64,000 nt of DNA from Phaeosaccion multiseriatum (GCA_965112735.1 CBCOSG010000002.1:1-64000), one strand, 5' to 3'. Shown: positions 7,893 to 17,891, counted from the first letter of the stretch. Notes: generated by a model not told the origin, from the letters alone. Translations and numbers: made by a program.

Positions 7893-8082
7893 TTCAAATA
7901 AATTAAAATTTTATTTGAAAGGTTTATCTGAGTTAAGAATAACTATTTTCTGATTTTTCTCATTTAGAAACTTCAAATTTGATTTTTGCTCTATTAGTTT
8001 TCCCCCATAGAGCAACAATCAAATTTGAACTTTCTAAAAGCCATAATTCAGAAAATAGTTAATCTTAACTTAGATAAACCTT
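7893..8082. repeat. Imperfect palindrome at the centre of the inverted repeat
   Basis: Bases about 7920-7952 and 8050-8081 are inverted copies (GGTTTATCTGAGTTAAGA... against its complement), and inside them TCAAATTTGATT and AATCAAATTTGA face each other around a loop near 8000. A separate small hairpin, CTTTCAAATAAAATT with its complement, lies at 7893-7923. This is the symmetry centre of the whole 16-kb palindrome. Confidence 0.8.
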
Positions 8083-8083
8083 G

Positions 8084-9300
8084 CTAATAAAATTTCAATT
8101 TAAATAAAAATCCAGTATAAATAACAGTTATTCCTTGGGTCCCACACTTAAATTTGTCAGCCCAGTTGATAAAATCAATATCCATTAGTTGTAATGAATC
8201 TAATATTATCCCTGAAGAAGATATTGTCATTGATATGTTCCTATTAGATATGAAAATTTCCAGTCTCAGTATACCATAATGAATCTCGTCAGAATTTACT
8301 ACACTAAAACTTATAAATTCCTTTTTGTCACCAAGTATTCTCATGGTGGGTGGTAACCAACTTAACCAAAATTTTTGATCCTGTAAGTTTCGACCGAACT
8401 GGCTAATTGTAGAATCCCCTTATTTTTAATAGTATTTGATTCTAATGCCGGTCATTCCCCCAATTTCTGTTCTGATAAATGCAGTTAAACCATTAGAATA
8501 GGTAAATGGTTTAGCATAACCAGATAGTCATTTGAAATCCATTTTCTTTACAAGTTTTCCTGCTAATAAGGTGGAAATATTAGAATTGAAAATTGCCGGA
8601 TTTTTTTTTCTTTACTATAATGATACCCATCAAAGTCATTTATGAACGAAATGCTTGTTGTTGAATATATGCTGAATTACCTAGTTTAGTAATATTTTGA
8701 GTATGAAAAATTTCAGTTTTTGGTATAAATTCCTGTGCATTAATTATCCATTAATAGCTTACCGATAATACTAGACCTAAAATACATAATAATACTTAGA
8801 TGATACTATAATCGGACCAATAACGCTACAATCAGAATCCCCATTATAATAGCATACACTTGTTAGAGATTGTTGAATATATAGAATACTGAAGAGTTAT
8901 CATTAAAATATCTTTTACAATAAGATTTAAATTCCAAAATATACTATGTCCGAATACACTTATTTCACTTGAATAATAATAAAGTTTCTTAAATTGTAAC
9001 AGCTTTTTTATAAAAATAAGTATCTACGAGCAAATTTTAAAGATTCTGTAATTGTTGTAAAAAAGCTACAACTTATTAAACATAGTCCAAATATAACTAA
9101 CAACAAAAAAAACCATAGAGTGTTGTATATATGGTTTAATCCAAAATAAGATTACCAATTAGATAGCAATTTCTAAATTGAAAAAAAATATATTTTTAGA
9201 GCTCATATTTCTTGATAAAAGTCTACAACTTTTCTATGTTCAATAATTGATCCCATTATGCACTATCATAAAAGCAATTAATAATAATAAAAAAATAGAT
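8084..9300 (-). pseudogene. ccs1: Frame-broken Ccs1 (cytochrome c biogenesis, system II)
   Basis: Read on the minus strand, Ccs1-like pieces appear in family order: GSIIEHRKVVDFYQE near 9250, the membrane stretch FFLLLVIFGLCLISC followed by ITESLKFARR near 9110-9020, AQEFIPKTEIFHTQNI near 8740-8690, FWLSWLPP near 8370, and the end QGITVIYTGFLF near 8110. Ccs1 works with CcsA, encoded in both arms, to attach haem to cytochromes. Frameshifts and stops separate the pieces, and many breaks coincide with patches shared with the left half. The gene is probably functional in the organism but garbled here; true decay is the alternative. Confidence 0.7.
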
Positions 9301-9400
9301 TAATTGTAAGTTGGCAAAATTTTTCAGAAATTTTTTTACACATAATATTAACGCATAAGTAAAGTTATATAATTTATAAAATTAAACATTTTAAAAGAGG

Positions 9401-9571
9401 TTAATTTTTTAACCTCTTATTTCTTTGACTTATAGTTAATTTTTTTCTATTTTTTTGCCGACGTTTCTTAATTATATTTTTGCCGGTTTTTGTTCCCATT
9501 TTTGAATCACGGAAACCTGAAACTTTTATTGCTTTCAATTTTGTTCCACCTAAAGTCCTTATGTGCCATAT
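9401..9571 (-). CDS. rpl34: Ribosomal protein L34, start obscured
   Basis: An uninterrupted frame ends at 9401 and reads RTLGGTK, KVSGFRDSKMGTKTGK, then KKRRQKNRKKLT, the signature of L34, a very short basic large-subunit protein. Upstream there is no in-frame ATG: the only ATG (9569) is one base out of frame, and it is the rpl27-type start shared with the left arm. Either translation begins at a non-ATG codon such as ATA at 9571, or a base is wrong near 9565. In a correct sequence this gene would stand where rpl27 stands in the left half. Confidence 0.75.
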   Translation of the reverse strand: MWHIRTLGGTKLKAIKVSGFRDSKMGTKTGKNIIKKRRQKNRKKLTISQRNKRLKN

Positions 9572-9580
9572 TGTTTTTTT

Positions 9581-9895
9581 TTAATATATAATTGTTTCAA
9601 TAAATATTCGTGTTAATTTTTGACGATAACCAATTTTTTTTCTGTATTTTTTTTTCGGTTTCATTTTATAAACCATAATTTTTGGACCTAAAATATTGCT
9701 ATCTACCACTGCTTCTATTTTTATTTTCTCTAGATAAGGCTGTCCAATAAATACAGAGTCGTGATTTCGGGCAAATAAAATTCGGTTAAATAAAAGTTGG
9801 GTTCCAGATTCTTGTTGTATGTGGTTTAATTCAATAAACCTACCAGATTCGGCCCAAAATTGTTTCCCACTAGCTTCAATGATAGCATATTTCAT
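9581..9895 (-). CDS. rpl21: Ribosomal protein L21 (right copy)
   Basis: Identical twin of the gene at 6120-6434, 104 residues. Here the downstream neighbour is rpl34 rather than rpl27, which marks the two different junctions of the repeat with the central region. The intact second copy confirms that the repeat arms are clean up to this gene. Confidence 0.97.
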   Translation of the reverse strand: MKYAIIEASGKQFWAESGRFIELNHIQQESGTQLLFNRILFARNHDSVFIGQPYLEKIKIEAVVDSNILGPKIMVYKMKPKKKYRKKIGYRQKLTRIFIETIIY

Positions 9896-10162
9896 AAGAA
9901 AAACTCTGTTGATAAATCTAAAATTCCCCTATATATAATAATACTAAAAGCCTTATATTGTCCATAGTTTAAATTATAAAGTGAGTTTATTTGTCTAATC
10001 ACAAAGTCTTTTCATTTTCTCTTACCTTTCCTTTTTATTTAAAACATATTGATAAGTTTGTTGTTTAGATCCAGCTCAATTTAAACTTATTAAGTAGAAC
10101 TTCCCAAAAGCTATTAAATTTGACTGATTATACAGAATGTATTTAATTCGATACAGTTTTTT

Positions 10163-10291
10163 TTATTCTTTATAAATTATTCGTCCCAGTCCTCCGTTTG
10201 CAGTGATCAGGTAATAATTATATTTTATATTTTCTCGAATTTTTAACCCTTGTTGCAATATTGTAATTAGTTTTTTATTTTCGTAAGACAT
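10163..10291 (-). CDS. Small ORF of 42 codons, unrecognised (right copy)
   Basis: Identical twin of 5724-5852, between rpl21 and ccsA and divergent from ccsA. It is short and basic, with NGGLGRI near its end and no recognised family. Identity between copies gives no evidence of selection, because the entire arm is identical. Confidence 0.35.
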   Translation of the reverse strand: MSYENKKLITILQQGLKIRENIKYNYYLITANGGLGRIIYKE

Positions 10292-10370
10292 ATTATTTTT
10301 TTCTACTAATTACTATAGTGTACATTATATGATATAATATAGAATATAGTAATTAATAAAATTTGTACAT

Positions 10371-11294
10371 ATGTTATTCGATAATTACCAAAATTTATTT
10401 ATAAATATAAGCTTCGTTTGTTTATTCTCTGCAATGTTATCTTACTGGATTCATTTAGTTTTTTCTAATTTTCATTCTCTATACCGATTAGGAAATATTA
10501 CTTCAAAAATTGCTGCACTCATTTTATCAATTTTTTTGGGAAGTCGTTGGGTTCTTCATGGATATTTTCCCCTAAGTAATCTTTATGAATCATTAATATT
10601 TTTATCATGTATTTTATTGTTTTTACAAATAGTATTAGAGAAAAATGCTCAAAATAAAATAATTGGAGCAATTATTCTTCCCGTTGTATTATTAATTAAT
10701 ACTTTTGCTAGTTTTACATTACCATTAGAGCTGCAAAAAGCTAGCCCTTTAGTCCCAGCACTCCAATCAAATTGGTTAATGATGCATGTTAGTTTAATGA
10801 TGTTAAGTTACGGAACATTAATAACTGGTTCTTTGTTATCGATTTTATTTTTAATTTTACGGAATAAGAAATTAAATAGAAAATCTGTAAAATTAATTCC
10901 ATTAAAAAAATCTAATTTACTTCAAGCTACGGAAGTGTATTTAACCTCTACTTTTACTGAGCATTCTTCTAAAAAGAAATTATTAACTAATTTAGATAGT
11001 TTAAGTTACCGTATTATCAGTTTTGGTTTTCCATGCCTAACTATAGGCATTATTGCAGGAGCGGTTTGGGCTAACGAGGCTTGGGGTTCATATTGGAGTT
11101 GGGATCCAAAAGAAACTTGGGCTTTAATCACATGGTTAATTTTTGCTGCGTATTTACACGCTCGAATTATTAAAGGATGGACTGGAGAAGCCCCTGCAGC
11201 ATTGGCTGCTTTAGGTTTTTTTGTAGTTTGGGTATGTTACCTAGGAGTAAATTTTTTAGGACAAGGATTACATAGTTACGGTTGGGTTTTATAG
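10371..11294 (+). CDS. ccsA: CcsA, cytochrome c haem attachment protein (right copy)
   Basis: Identical twin of 4721-5644: 307 residues, several membrane segments, haem-handling WGSYWSWD motif at about 238-245. Both copies are intact, so the cytochrome c maturation pathway is kept, which argues that the broken ccs1 between the arms is a sequence artefact rather than a lost function. Confidence 0.96.
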   Translation: MLFDNYQNLFINISFVCLFSAMLSYWIHLVFSNFHSLYRLGNITSKIAALILSIFLGSRWVLHGYFPLSNLYESLIFLSCILLFLQIVLEKNAQNKIIGAIILPVVLLINTFASFTLPLELQKASPLVPALQSNWLMMHVSLMMLSYGTLITGSLLSILFLILRNKKLNRKSVKLIPLKKSNLLQATEVYLTSTFTEHSSKKKLLTNLDSLSYRIISFGFPCLTIGIIAGAVWANEAWGSYWSWDPKETWALITWLIFAAYLHARIIKGWTGEAPAALAALGFFVVWVCYLGVNFLGQGLHSYGWVL

Positions 11295-11385
11295 TTATAA
11301 ATTAATTGATTGGAATTTAGCTATTATCATGATAGCTATCTATTATCCTATAAAGAAAGAATGTTCTTACTTTAATGAAAAAAAT

Positions 11386-11631
11386 TTAATAAGCTAAGCC
11401 CATACTACGAGTTGTTTCTCCACCTAAATAAACTCGAATACTTAAAAAATCAGTAGGGCAAGCTGATTCACAACGCTTACAACCAACACAATCTTCTGTC
11501 CGTGGTGCAGAAGCCATTTGTGATGCTCGACAACCTTCCCATTCCACCATTTCTAAAACATCGGTTGGACAAGCTCGAACACATTGAGTGCATCCAATAC
11601 AAGTATCGTATATTTTTACACCATGTGACAT
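11386..11631 (-). CDS. psaC: PsaC, photosystem I iron-sulfur subunit (right copy)
   Basis: Identical twin of 4384-4629, 81 residues with two CxxCxxCxxxCP motifs for the FA and FB clusters. It is convergent with ccsA (+), as in the left arm. Confidence 0.98.
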   Translation of the reverse strand: MSHGVKIYDTCIGCTQCVRACPTDVLEMVEWEGCRASQMASAPRTEDCVGCKRCESACPTDFLSIRVYLGGETTRSMGLAY

Positions 11632-11707
11632 TTCTTATCTCCAGAATTTATTTGAATATAAAAGTAAAATCTTATAACTTAATATCCTAGAAGTACTATA
11701 TTCTTTT

Positions 11708-12514
11708 TTAATTTAAAAAGCTACTTCCATAAATAGGAGAACTTGCTTGTGCAAAAGGTTCAGATTTAATACAACCAGCTAAATAACCCTGGTACCCAGC
11801 CTTTACTGCATTTTTCATCGCTTTTGCCATTAGAGTTGGGTTATTAGATTTGGCTATTGAAGTATTTACTAGTACCCCATCAGCACCAATCTCCATAGCT
11901 AGCGCAGCTTCACTAGGGCTTCCTATTCCAGCATCAATTATAACAGGTATACTGGCATTTTCGATAATAATTTTAATATTTGTTAAATTTTTAATTCCTT
12001 GTCCCGAACCAATGGGTGAGCCTAAAGGCATAATAGTAGAGCAACCAATATCCTCCAAGTGTTGAGCCAACATAGGGTCAGCATTAATATACGGTAAAAC
12101 TGTAAATCCTTTCTTGATTAAAAATTTTGCTGCCTTAATAGTCCCAATTGGATCAGGTAATAAATATTTAGAATCAGAAATAACTTCAAGTTTCACAAAA
12201 TTATTATCCACTTGACCAATTTTTTTAGCAATCTCTCTCCCTAAAAATCCTAATCTAATAGCTTCTTCAGCAGTTTTTGCCCCTGCAGTATTTGGAAGTA
12301 GCCATAATTTATCCCAATTTAAAGAGTTAATTAAATTTGAGTTTTTTTCTATACCTTGTAAATCAAGTCGACGAACTGCAACTGTAATAATCTCACATTT
12401 ACTTTGTAAAATACTCTCTTTTGTTTCTTTTAAATCTTTATATTTTCCAGTCCCTAACATTAAACGTGAATCAAAAGCTTTGTTCCCAATTATTAATTTA
12501 TTTGTTAAAACCAT
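11708..12514 (-). CDS. thiG: ThiG, thiazole synthase (right copy)
   Basis: Identical twin of 3501-4307, 268 residues, with the KLEV Schiff-base lysine and the [11 protein letters not shown] phosphate-binding loop. The 76-bp gap to psaC has no obvious terminator, so the two may be co-transcribed. Confidence 0.97.
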   Translation of the reverse strand: MVLTNKLIIGNKAFDSRLMLGTGKYKDLKETKESILQSKCEIITVAVRRLDLQGIEKNSNLINSLNWDKLWLLPNTAGAKTAEEAIRLGFLGREIAKKIGQVDNNFVKLEVISDSKYLLPDPIGTIKAAKFLIKKGFTVLPYINADPMLAQHLEDIGCSTIMPLGSPIGSGQGIKNLTNIKIIIENASIPVIIDAGIGSPSEAALAMEIGADGVLVNTSIAKSNNPTLMAKAMKNAVKAGYQGYLAGCIKSEPFAQASSPIYGSSFLN

Positions 12515-12581
12515 GAAAATTTATTTATTAATATTTATCTAAATTCTACAACATTAATAAATAAATTATAATTTCTATAAA

Positions 12582-12653
12582 CTCCCCAGGTAGGATTTGA
12601 ACCTACGACCAATCGGTTAACAGCCGATTGCTCTACCACTGAGCTACTGAGGA
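12582..12653 (-). tRNA. trnN(guu): tRNA-Asn (GUU), right copy
   Basis: Inverted twin of the cloverleaf at 3362-3433, with anticodon GTT and an intact acceptor, D and T arms. Confidence 0.95.
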
Positions 12654-13062
12654 CTATTTTTTCTATTAATAACTCTCTAACTATATAAAAAATCCTAATA
12701 TATAAAATTAAAGTAAATAAATTTATTATATTTATTTGCTTTAATGATTTTTTAAAAATTGAATTTTTAAATAATGTATTAATTTACAAGACTTATTTAC
12801 ACAATAGTGCCGTTTAAATACACACGAGTAATGACGCCGAAAAAAGCAGACAGGATTAAACTTTGTGTAAATAGCAGAGTTCTAATTACCTGCCTAACAT
12901 AATGCGAAAATGCTAACCTAGAATCTAACATAATAGATTTTTAGGTTGGGCATTGCATAGATCCCTTATGCTCATACACCCATAGGAAATAGCCTTTAGC
13001 GATGAGATGCAGACAATTTTGCCTGGCAGGGGGATCCGCACCAGTACGCCTGAGAGTATCTA

Positions 13063-13129
13063 GCAGAAATTTATGAAAAATATTAATTAATATAATTTAA
13101 GTTAATTAACATTTTTCATAAATTTCTGC
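13063..13129. repeat. Long hairpin at the end of the island ORF (right copy)
   Basis: Inverted twin of 2886-2952: a 28-base stem with one mismatch and an 11-base loop, overlapping the 3' end of the island ORF. Confidence 0.85.
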
Positions 13130-13306
13130 GAGCATATGCATAGCGGACCCAAATGTAATTGGATTCGGATTTACAACCGAGGCTGCAATAATAGCCTCCG
13201 CTCCAATACAATGCGCCGCTAACCGTACAGGTGGTGGTGAGCAACAATCAACAACAGTGACTGTAATATTTTTTGCTAATATTACAGGACTTGTTGAATT
13301 TGTCAC
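13106..13306 (-). CDS. ORF of 66 codons inside the island, unrecognised (right copy)
   Basis: Twin of 2709-2909. The codon use is unlike the surrounding plastid genes, and its end lies inside a hairpin stem. Possibly not coding. Confidence 0.2.
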   Translation of the reverse strand: MTNSTSPVILAKNITVTVVDCCSPPPVRLAAHCIGAEAIIAASVVNPNPITFGSAMHMLAEIYEKC

Positions 13307-13415
13307 ATTTATTCCCGTCTGCGCAATCTTTACTGTTCTTCCAATGGGAAACAGATAAGGCAGGCCTTTTTTTACTACATGCCTCTTTCTATTATATGCA
13401 ACATTGTCATAATTT

Positions 13416-13520
13416 TTAACCTCCTGTAATGAGAATTAAAAATTTTGCGAATGCGGAATCCCGTAATGGTGAGATCCCAATTGCTATACCAATTCCTATG
13501 GCTATTAAATTTGCTGTCAT
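13416..13520 (-). CDS. Tiny hydrophobic ORF of 34 codons (right copy)
   Basis: Twin of 2495-2599: one hydrophobic Ile/Gly/Ala stretch followed by RDSAFAKF, directly abutting the island. Unrecognised; it may be the remnant of an interrupted membrane-protein gene or chance. Confidence 0.25.
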   Translation of the reverse strand: MTANLIAIGIGIAIGISPLRDSAFAKFLILITGG

Positions 13521-13846
13521 AAATATCGTTTATTTTTTTATTTATGTTGATTGTAATAATTAAAAATATGGAGATTGTATCTATTTGCGTTTTTACTTAT
13601 CAAACTTTAAAAGAAGGACTAGGTTAACCAAACTCGACTCAATTTCTAATACGTTTAATAATACCATTCTGCATATTAGTATAAATAATATAAATCCGTA
13701 CATATAAAATAAGTAAATTTACTAAATCTATGTCTTGCTTTTTTAAGTTTTATTGAGTTAGGCTCCAGAGTATAATCATTTTTTGTTTAAGCTTAAAAAT
13801 AAATAAATAAGAAAAAGATAAATTAAATGGGTAAATATGATTAAAA

Positions 13847-14215
13847 ATGCTTATAATAAGTAAGCATTATTTAAAATTTATGAAAATGGAAAGTCAATAC
13901 TATTTTGTTTTAGGGAGTCAAAATTTTCTTTTAATTCATGAACCTTTTGAAGAAGTACTACGGGAACGGGTAGAATATTATCGCTCAATTGAAAAACGTT
14001 TAGATTTCTGGTTATTACCAAGTCCTCAATTTTTAGAACTTCCCGAACTGCAATCAATAAAAAAAGAATGTTTAACGAATAATATTGCTCTTGTTTCTAC
14101 CAATAAAAATTTTGTTACTTGGTTAAAACTAAGATTTAATAATGTAATAATAGGTGAGTTTACTGGTCCTTCATCGAAATTAAAAAGTCCATTAGCTTAT
14201 AACTGTATTTATTAA
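13847..14215 (+). CDS. ycf54: Ycf54, cyclase accessory protein (right copy)
   Basis: Identical twin of 1800-2168. The Ycf54 motifs EEVLRER, DFWLLP, FVTWLKLR and GEFTGPS are intact. The likely start is the second or third Met (13880 or 13886), just ahead of the conserved YYF. It lies upstream of secA on the same strand, 149 bp away. Confidence 0.88.
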   Translation: MLIISKHYLKFMKMESQYYFVLGSQNFLLIHEPFEEVLRERVEYYRSIEKRLDFWLLPSPQFLELPELQSIKKECLTNNIALVSTNKNFVTWLKLRFNNVIIGEFTGPSSKLKSPLAYNCIY

Positions 14216-14364
14216 TTTAAAAGAGTACTAAACCCCCTCTCACATTTATTATTATAATTTTCAAACTAACATCTATAGAAATGACTCACGATTCTGACTA
14301 ATTTCCTTTACTTAATTACTAGAAAGTCTTTTTTTTCTTTTTATATTTATAAAAAATTACAAGT

Positions 14365-17022
14365 ATGATTCAACATTTTTCTACTGAAAAAAAACTATGG
14401 AATACTTACCGGCCCATTATTCAAAATATTAATGCACTAGAAAATGAATTTAGTACTCTTTTACCAAGTGAAATTAAGGAAAGGATTGGTTTGTTAAAAA
14501 ATACTATGTCGACAAATAATGCCAAACTTACAAATTCAATTATTACTAATACTTTTGCTTTAACTCGTGAGGCATCTAAACGAACTTTAGGCTTAAGACA
14601 TTATGATACTCAATTACTTGGTGGATTAATTCTTAATGAAGGAAAAATCGCTGAAATGGCAACTGGTGAAGGGAAAACTTTGGTTGCAAGTTGTCCAGCC
14701 GCTACAAATGCTCTATCTACTGAAGGAGTTCATATTATTACAGTAAATGAGTATTTAGCACAGCGGGATATGGAATGGATGCAAAAAATTTATCAATGTT
14801 TAGGATTAACGGTTGGCTTAATTAAAGAGAATATGCCACAAGCTGAACGGAAACAAAATTATCTTTGTGATATTACTTACATTACTAATACAGAAATTGG
14901 ATTTGATTTTCTAAGAGATAATTTAGTAACAGAAACGAATGAGATTACTCAACGACGGTTCAATTTTTGTATTATCGATGAAATTGACTCAGTACTAATT
15001 GATGAAGCCAGAACACCTATAATTATTTCAACCTTATCCAAAGTTAGATTGGATAAATTTTTTAAAGCTGATCAACTTATAACACGGTTTAAAGAGAACC
15101 TTCATTTTGAACTTGATGAAAAAACGAAAACTGCGAGTTTAACAGAATTAGGATTTTATATAAGTAAAGTTTTACTGAAAGTTGATAATCTTTATACTAC
15201 CAATGATCCTTGGATCGGTTACATATTAAATGCAATTAGAGCAAAATGCTTATTTCTTCGTAATATTGATTATATAGTTCAAAATAATGAAGTTGTTATT
15301 ATAGATAAATTTACTGGAAGAAGTATGGAAGGACGAAAATGGGGAGAAGGTTTACACCAAGCAATTGAAGCAAAAGAAGGATTAACAAATTTACAAAAGA
15401 CAAAAACCTTAGCATCGATTACATATCAAAATTTATTCCGCTTATATCCTAAATTGTCAGGAATGACTGGAACAGCTAAAACTGAGCAACTTGAATTTGA
15501 AAATACTTATAATTTAGCTGTTGTCGTCTTACCAACATTTAGACCCATTATACGGAAAGATCTATCAGATTTAATTTATTTTAATCAATTTAGTAAATGG
15601 AAAGCTATCTGTCTAGAAGTTAAAGAAATTCATAAAACAGGTCGTCCAATTCTTGTAGGAACTACAACAATTGAAAATTCTGAGATATTTTCTTTTTTGT
15701 TGGCCGCGTATGAGATTCCACACCAACTTTTAAATGCTAAACCCGAAACTACTAAATTAGAATCACAAATTATTGCACAAGCAGGTTGCTTGAACTCCAT
15801 AACTATTTCGACCAATATGGCAGGCCGAGGAACGGATATATTATTAGGAGGTAATCCTGAATTTAAAGCCCGTAGTCAATTTAAAAAATTATTACAAAAA
15901 TTGGCTAATAATGAAATTTCAAATATCAGCCTAGATTCTAATGTAAAAAATATTTTTTATACTTTAATAAATTATGTACACAAAAATTATTCTGCCCAAA
16001 TTTTGGAACTTTTTACTAAAAAAACTACTAATAATTATGTAAATTTTTTAACTTCAGGAAAAGATAAAAGAAAAATTTTTGACCAAAGAATGTATCAAAT
16101 TTATGAAATAATATTAGATTATTATAAAAAAAAATGTGAAGAACAAGCAAAAATAATAAAAGAACTTGGTGGTTTGTATGTAATTGGAAGTGAAAGACAT
16201 GAATCACGACGGATTGATAATCAACTTCGTGGCCGGGCAGGTAGACAGGGAGACCCTGGTAGCTCTAGATTTTTTGTAAGTTTAGAAGATCCACTATTAA
16301 AAATTTTCGGTGGAAAAAATGTGGCAAGCACAGTAGATATGTTAAATTTGAAAAAAACCGATCAAGCTCTTGAATCTCAACTATTTTCTAACTTAATCAA
16401 TTCAGCTCAGGAAAAAATCGAAAGTCATTTTTATAATGAGCGTAAAAATTTAGATAAGTATGACCAGGTTTTAAATCAACACAGGTTTTATATTTTAAAT
16501 ATTAGGAAAAAAATTGTTTTTTCTTCAAGATTTAAAGAATTAATACTCAGTTTTATGGAAAGCTTTATTGATGAATTGATTGATAACTTAAAAATTACAA
16601 TGACTTCAAATGTAGAGAACAATTTATCAAATACTGAACTATATTCATTATTAAGTATCATGGATATGACAGTTTCAACCCTTTCTCCACAAATTAAAAA
16701 TTTAGAAAACTTCCGTGCATTCTTATATAGACAAGCTTGGTCAGTTTACGATACAAAAGAATATGAATTTGGCGCCTATGAGTTTGAATTACTTTCCCAA
16801 TATGAAAAAGCAATTTTATTAAAATATATAGACTTTTATTGGTCAACACATTTAGAAAATATGACATTTTTAAAAGAATCTATAAATTGGGAAGCGTATA
16901 GTCAAAAAGATCCTTTTAATAAATATTGTGAAAGTTCTCAAATATTATTCAATATGGTATTAAAGGATATAAGAGATATTGTTTTATTAGGCGTGTTTTC
17001 ATCGAAAATTATTCCATCTTAA
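14365..17022 (+). CDS. secA: SecA preprotein translocase ATPase, complete
   Basis: An 885-residue SecA of normal plastid length. It has the Walker A MATGEGKT (98-105), DEID (205-208), the preprotein cross-linking region, TNMAGRGTDILLGG, the ESRRIDNQLRGRAGRQGDPG motif of the second helicase domain, and a helical scaffold/wing C-terminal part. The zinc-binding C-terminal tail of bacterial SecA is absent, as usual in plastids. SecA pushes proteins through the SecY channel (secY at 42098-43440). The first 550 codons lie in the inverted repeat; the last third may too, but the window start hides this. Confidence 0.98.
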   Translation: MIQHFSTEKKLWNTYRPIIQNINALENEFSTLLPSEIKERIGLLKNTMSTNNAKLTNSIITNTFALTREASKRTLGLRHYDTQLLGGLILNEGKIAEMATGEGKTLVASCPAATNALSTEGVHIITVNEYLAQRDMEWMQKIYQCLGLTVGLIKENMPQAERKQNYLCDITYITNTEIGFDFLRDNLVTETNEITQRRFNFCIIDEIDSVLIDEARTPIIISTLSKVRLDKFFKADQLITRFKENLHFELDEKTKTASLTELGFYISKVLLKVDNLYTTNDPWIGYILNAIRAKCLFLRNIDYIVQNNEVVIIDKFTGRSMEGRKWGEGLHQAIEAKEGLTNLQKTKTLASITYQNLFRLYPKLSGMTGTAKTEQLEFENTYNLAVVVLPTFRPIIRKDLSDLIYFNQFSKWKAICLEVKEIHKTGRPILVGTTTIENSEIFSFLLAAYEIPHQLLNAKPETTKLESQIIAQAGCLNSITISTNMAGRGTDILLGGNPEFKARSQFKKLLQKLANNEISNISLDSNVKNIFYTLINYVHKNYSAQILELFTKKTTNNYVNFLTSGKDKRKIFDQRMYQIYEIILDYYKKKCEEQAKIIKELGGLYVIGSERHESRRIDNQLRGRAGRQGDPGSSRFFVSLEDPLLKIFGGKNVASTVDMLNLKKTDQALESQLFSNLINSAQEKIESHFYNERKNLDKYDQVLNQHRFYILNIRKKIVFSSRFKELILSFMESFIDELIDNLKITMTSNVENNLSNTELYSLLSIMDMTVSTLSPQIKNLENFRAFLYRQAWSVYDTKEYEFGAYEFELLSQYEKAILLKYIDFYWSTHLENMTFLKESINWEAYSQKDPFNKYCESSQILFNMVLKDIRDIVLLGVFSSKIIPS

Positions 17023-17208
17023 TTAAGAATAAACTAGCTATAATTCTATTATTATGATCTTTTATTTAGATGTTGAAGAAAAACAACAATCTATAATTTA
17101 AAATTATAAGTATGTATAAAAAAGAAAAAGTTATATAAATTCTAAACTTTAAATAGTCCGGTTTAACATTTAATTCTTTCTACTATATATTTTTTAAAAA
17201 TGTTAAAT

Positions 17209-17322
17209 ATGGATGCACGTCTTCTTATTGTCTTTGCCCCCGCATTAATTGCCGCTTCTTGGGCATTATACAATATTGGTCGTGTTGCCGTGCAACAATT
17301 AGTCCGAATGACTTCAAATTAA
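17209..17322 (+). CDS. psbY: PsbY, photosystem II small subunit
   Basis: A 37-residue protein starting [20 protein letters not shown] and continuing [10 protein letters not shown], the PsbY pattern of one membrane helix followed by a conserved NIGR-Q segment. PsbY sits at the edge of photosystem II near cytochrome b559. An ATG three codons upstream (17200) is an alternative start; the later one fits the family better. It lies between secA and rpl32 on the same strand. Confidence 0.9.
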   Translation: MDARLLIVFAPALIAASWALYNIGRVAVQQLVRMTSN

Positions 17323-17372
17323 TCTTATAAAGATCAATTAATATATATTAATAAAAAAAGAGGAATAAAAAA

Positions 17373-17543
17373 ATGGCAGTGCCAAAAAAACGTACTTCCA
17401 AAATGATGAAAAACAAGCGAAAAGCTAGCTGGAAAAAAAAAGCAAAAGTTAGTGCCACAGCTGCGTTTTCTTTAGCAAAATCTATCTTATCAAATAAACA
17501 AAAAAGTTTTATATATAAGTTGGAAAAAAAAACTTCAGAGTAA
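17373..17543 (+). CDS. rpl32: Ribosomal protein L32
   Basis: A 56-residue, strongly basic protein beginning [10 protein letters not shown] and continuing [12 protein letters not shown], the standard plastid L32 signature. A GAGGAA ribosome-binding-like string sits about 8 bases before the ATG. It lies 50 bp after psbY and is followed on the other strand by trnL, an arrangement (rpl32-trnL) common in plastids. Confidence 0.95.
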   Translation: MAVPKKRTSKMMKNKRKASWKKKAKVSATAAFSLAKSILSNKQKSFIYKLEKKTSE

Positions 17544-17791
17544 ATAATTCAATTTTAAGAATTATACATATAAAAATAAAATATTCTTTACTTTTAACTC
17601 CAGAATAAAAAAATTATTATTTAATTAGACTATAAAATTTGTATTTATTGATGGCCAAGCCAGGTATAAATTTAGTATCTACTTTATTAAGCAAAAAATA
17701 TTATTTCCCAGTTTTTTTAAAAAATACAAAATCTCTTATATTATATATTTTCTTAAGATGGGCTAATTATTTTAATAAGGAATATACTTTT

Positions 17792-17873
17792 TGCGGACAG
17801 AGAGACTTGAACTCTCATAACTATCGTTACCAGAATCTAAACCTGACGCGTCTACCAATTTCGCCATGTCCGC
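17792..17873 (-). tRNA. trnL(uag): tRNA-Leu (UAG)
   Basis: An 82-base class II tRNA read on the minus strand: acceptor GCGGACA, the long variable arm typical of Leu, anticodon TAG in the loop after CAGGT, and T arm GAGAG-TTCAAGT-CTCTC. The protein frame that crosses this region on the plus strand is not a gene. Confidence 0.93.
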
Positions 17874-17891
17874 TATTTATTTGTAGATTTA

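Larger units (their letters stand above)
12775..13415. other. Island of foreign-looking composition with many hairpins (right copy)
   Basis: Inverted twin of 2600-3240. It shows the same GC-richer text, the same series of short inverted repeats and no recognised gene. Its presence in both arms means the element entered before, or was copied by, repeat homogenisation. Confidence 0.6.
9551..16015. repeat. Large inverted repeat, right arm
   Basis: Inverted twin of 1-6464. It carries rpl21, a 42-codon ORF, ccsA, psaC, thiG, trnN, the unusual island, the tiny ORF, ycf54 and the first 550 codons of secA. Its right limit at 16015 is set only by the window start, so the true arm is longer. Near-perfect identity over 6.4 kb fits copy correction in a plastid inverted repeat. 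Confidence 0.95.
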
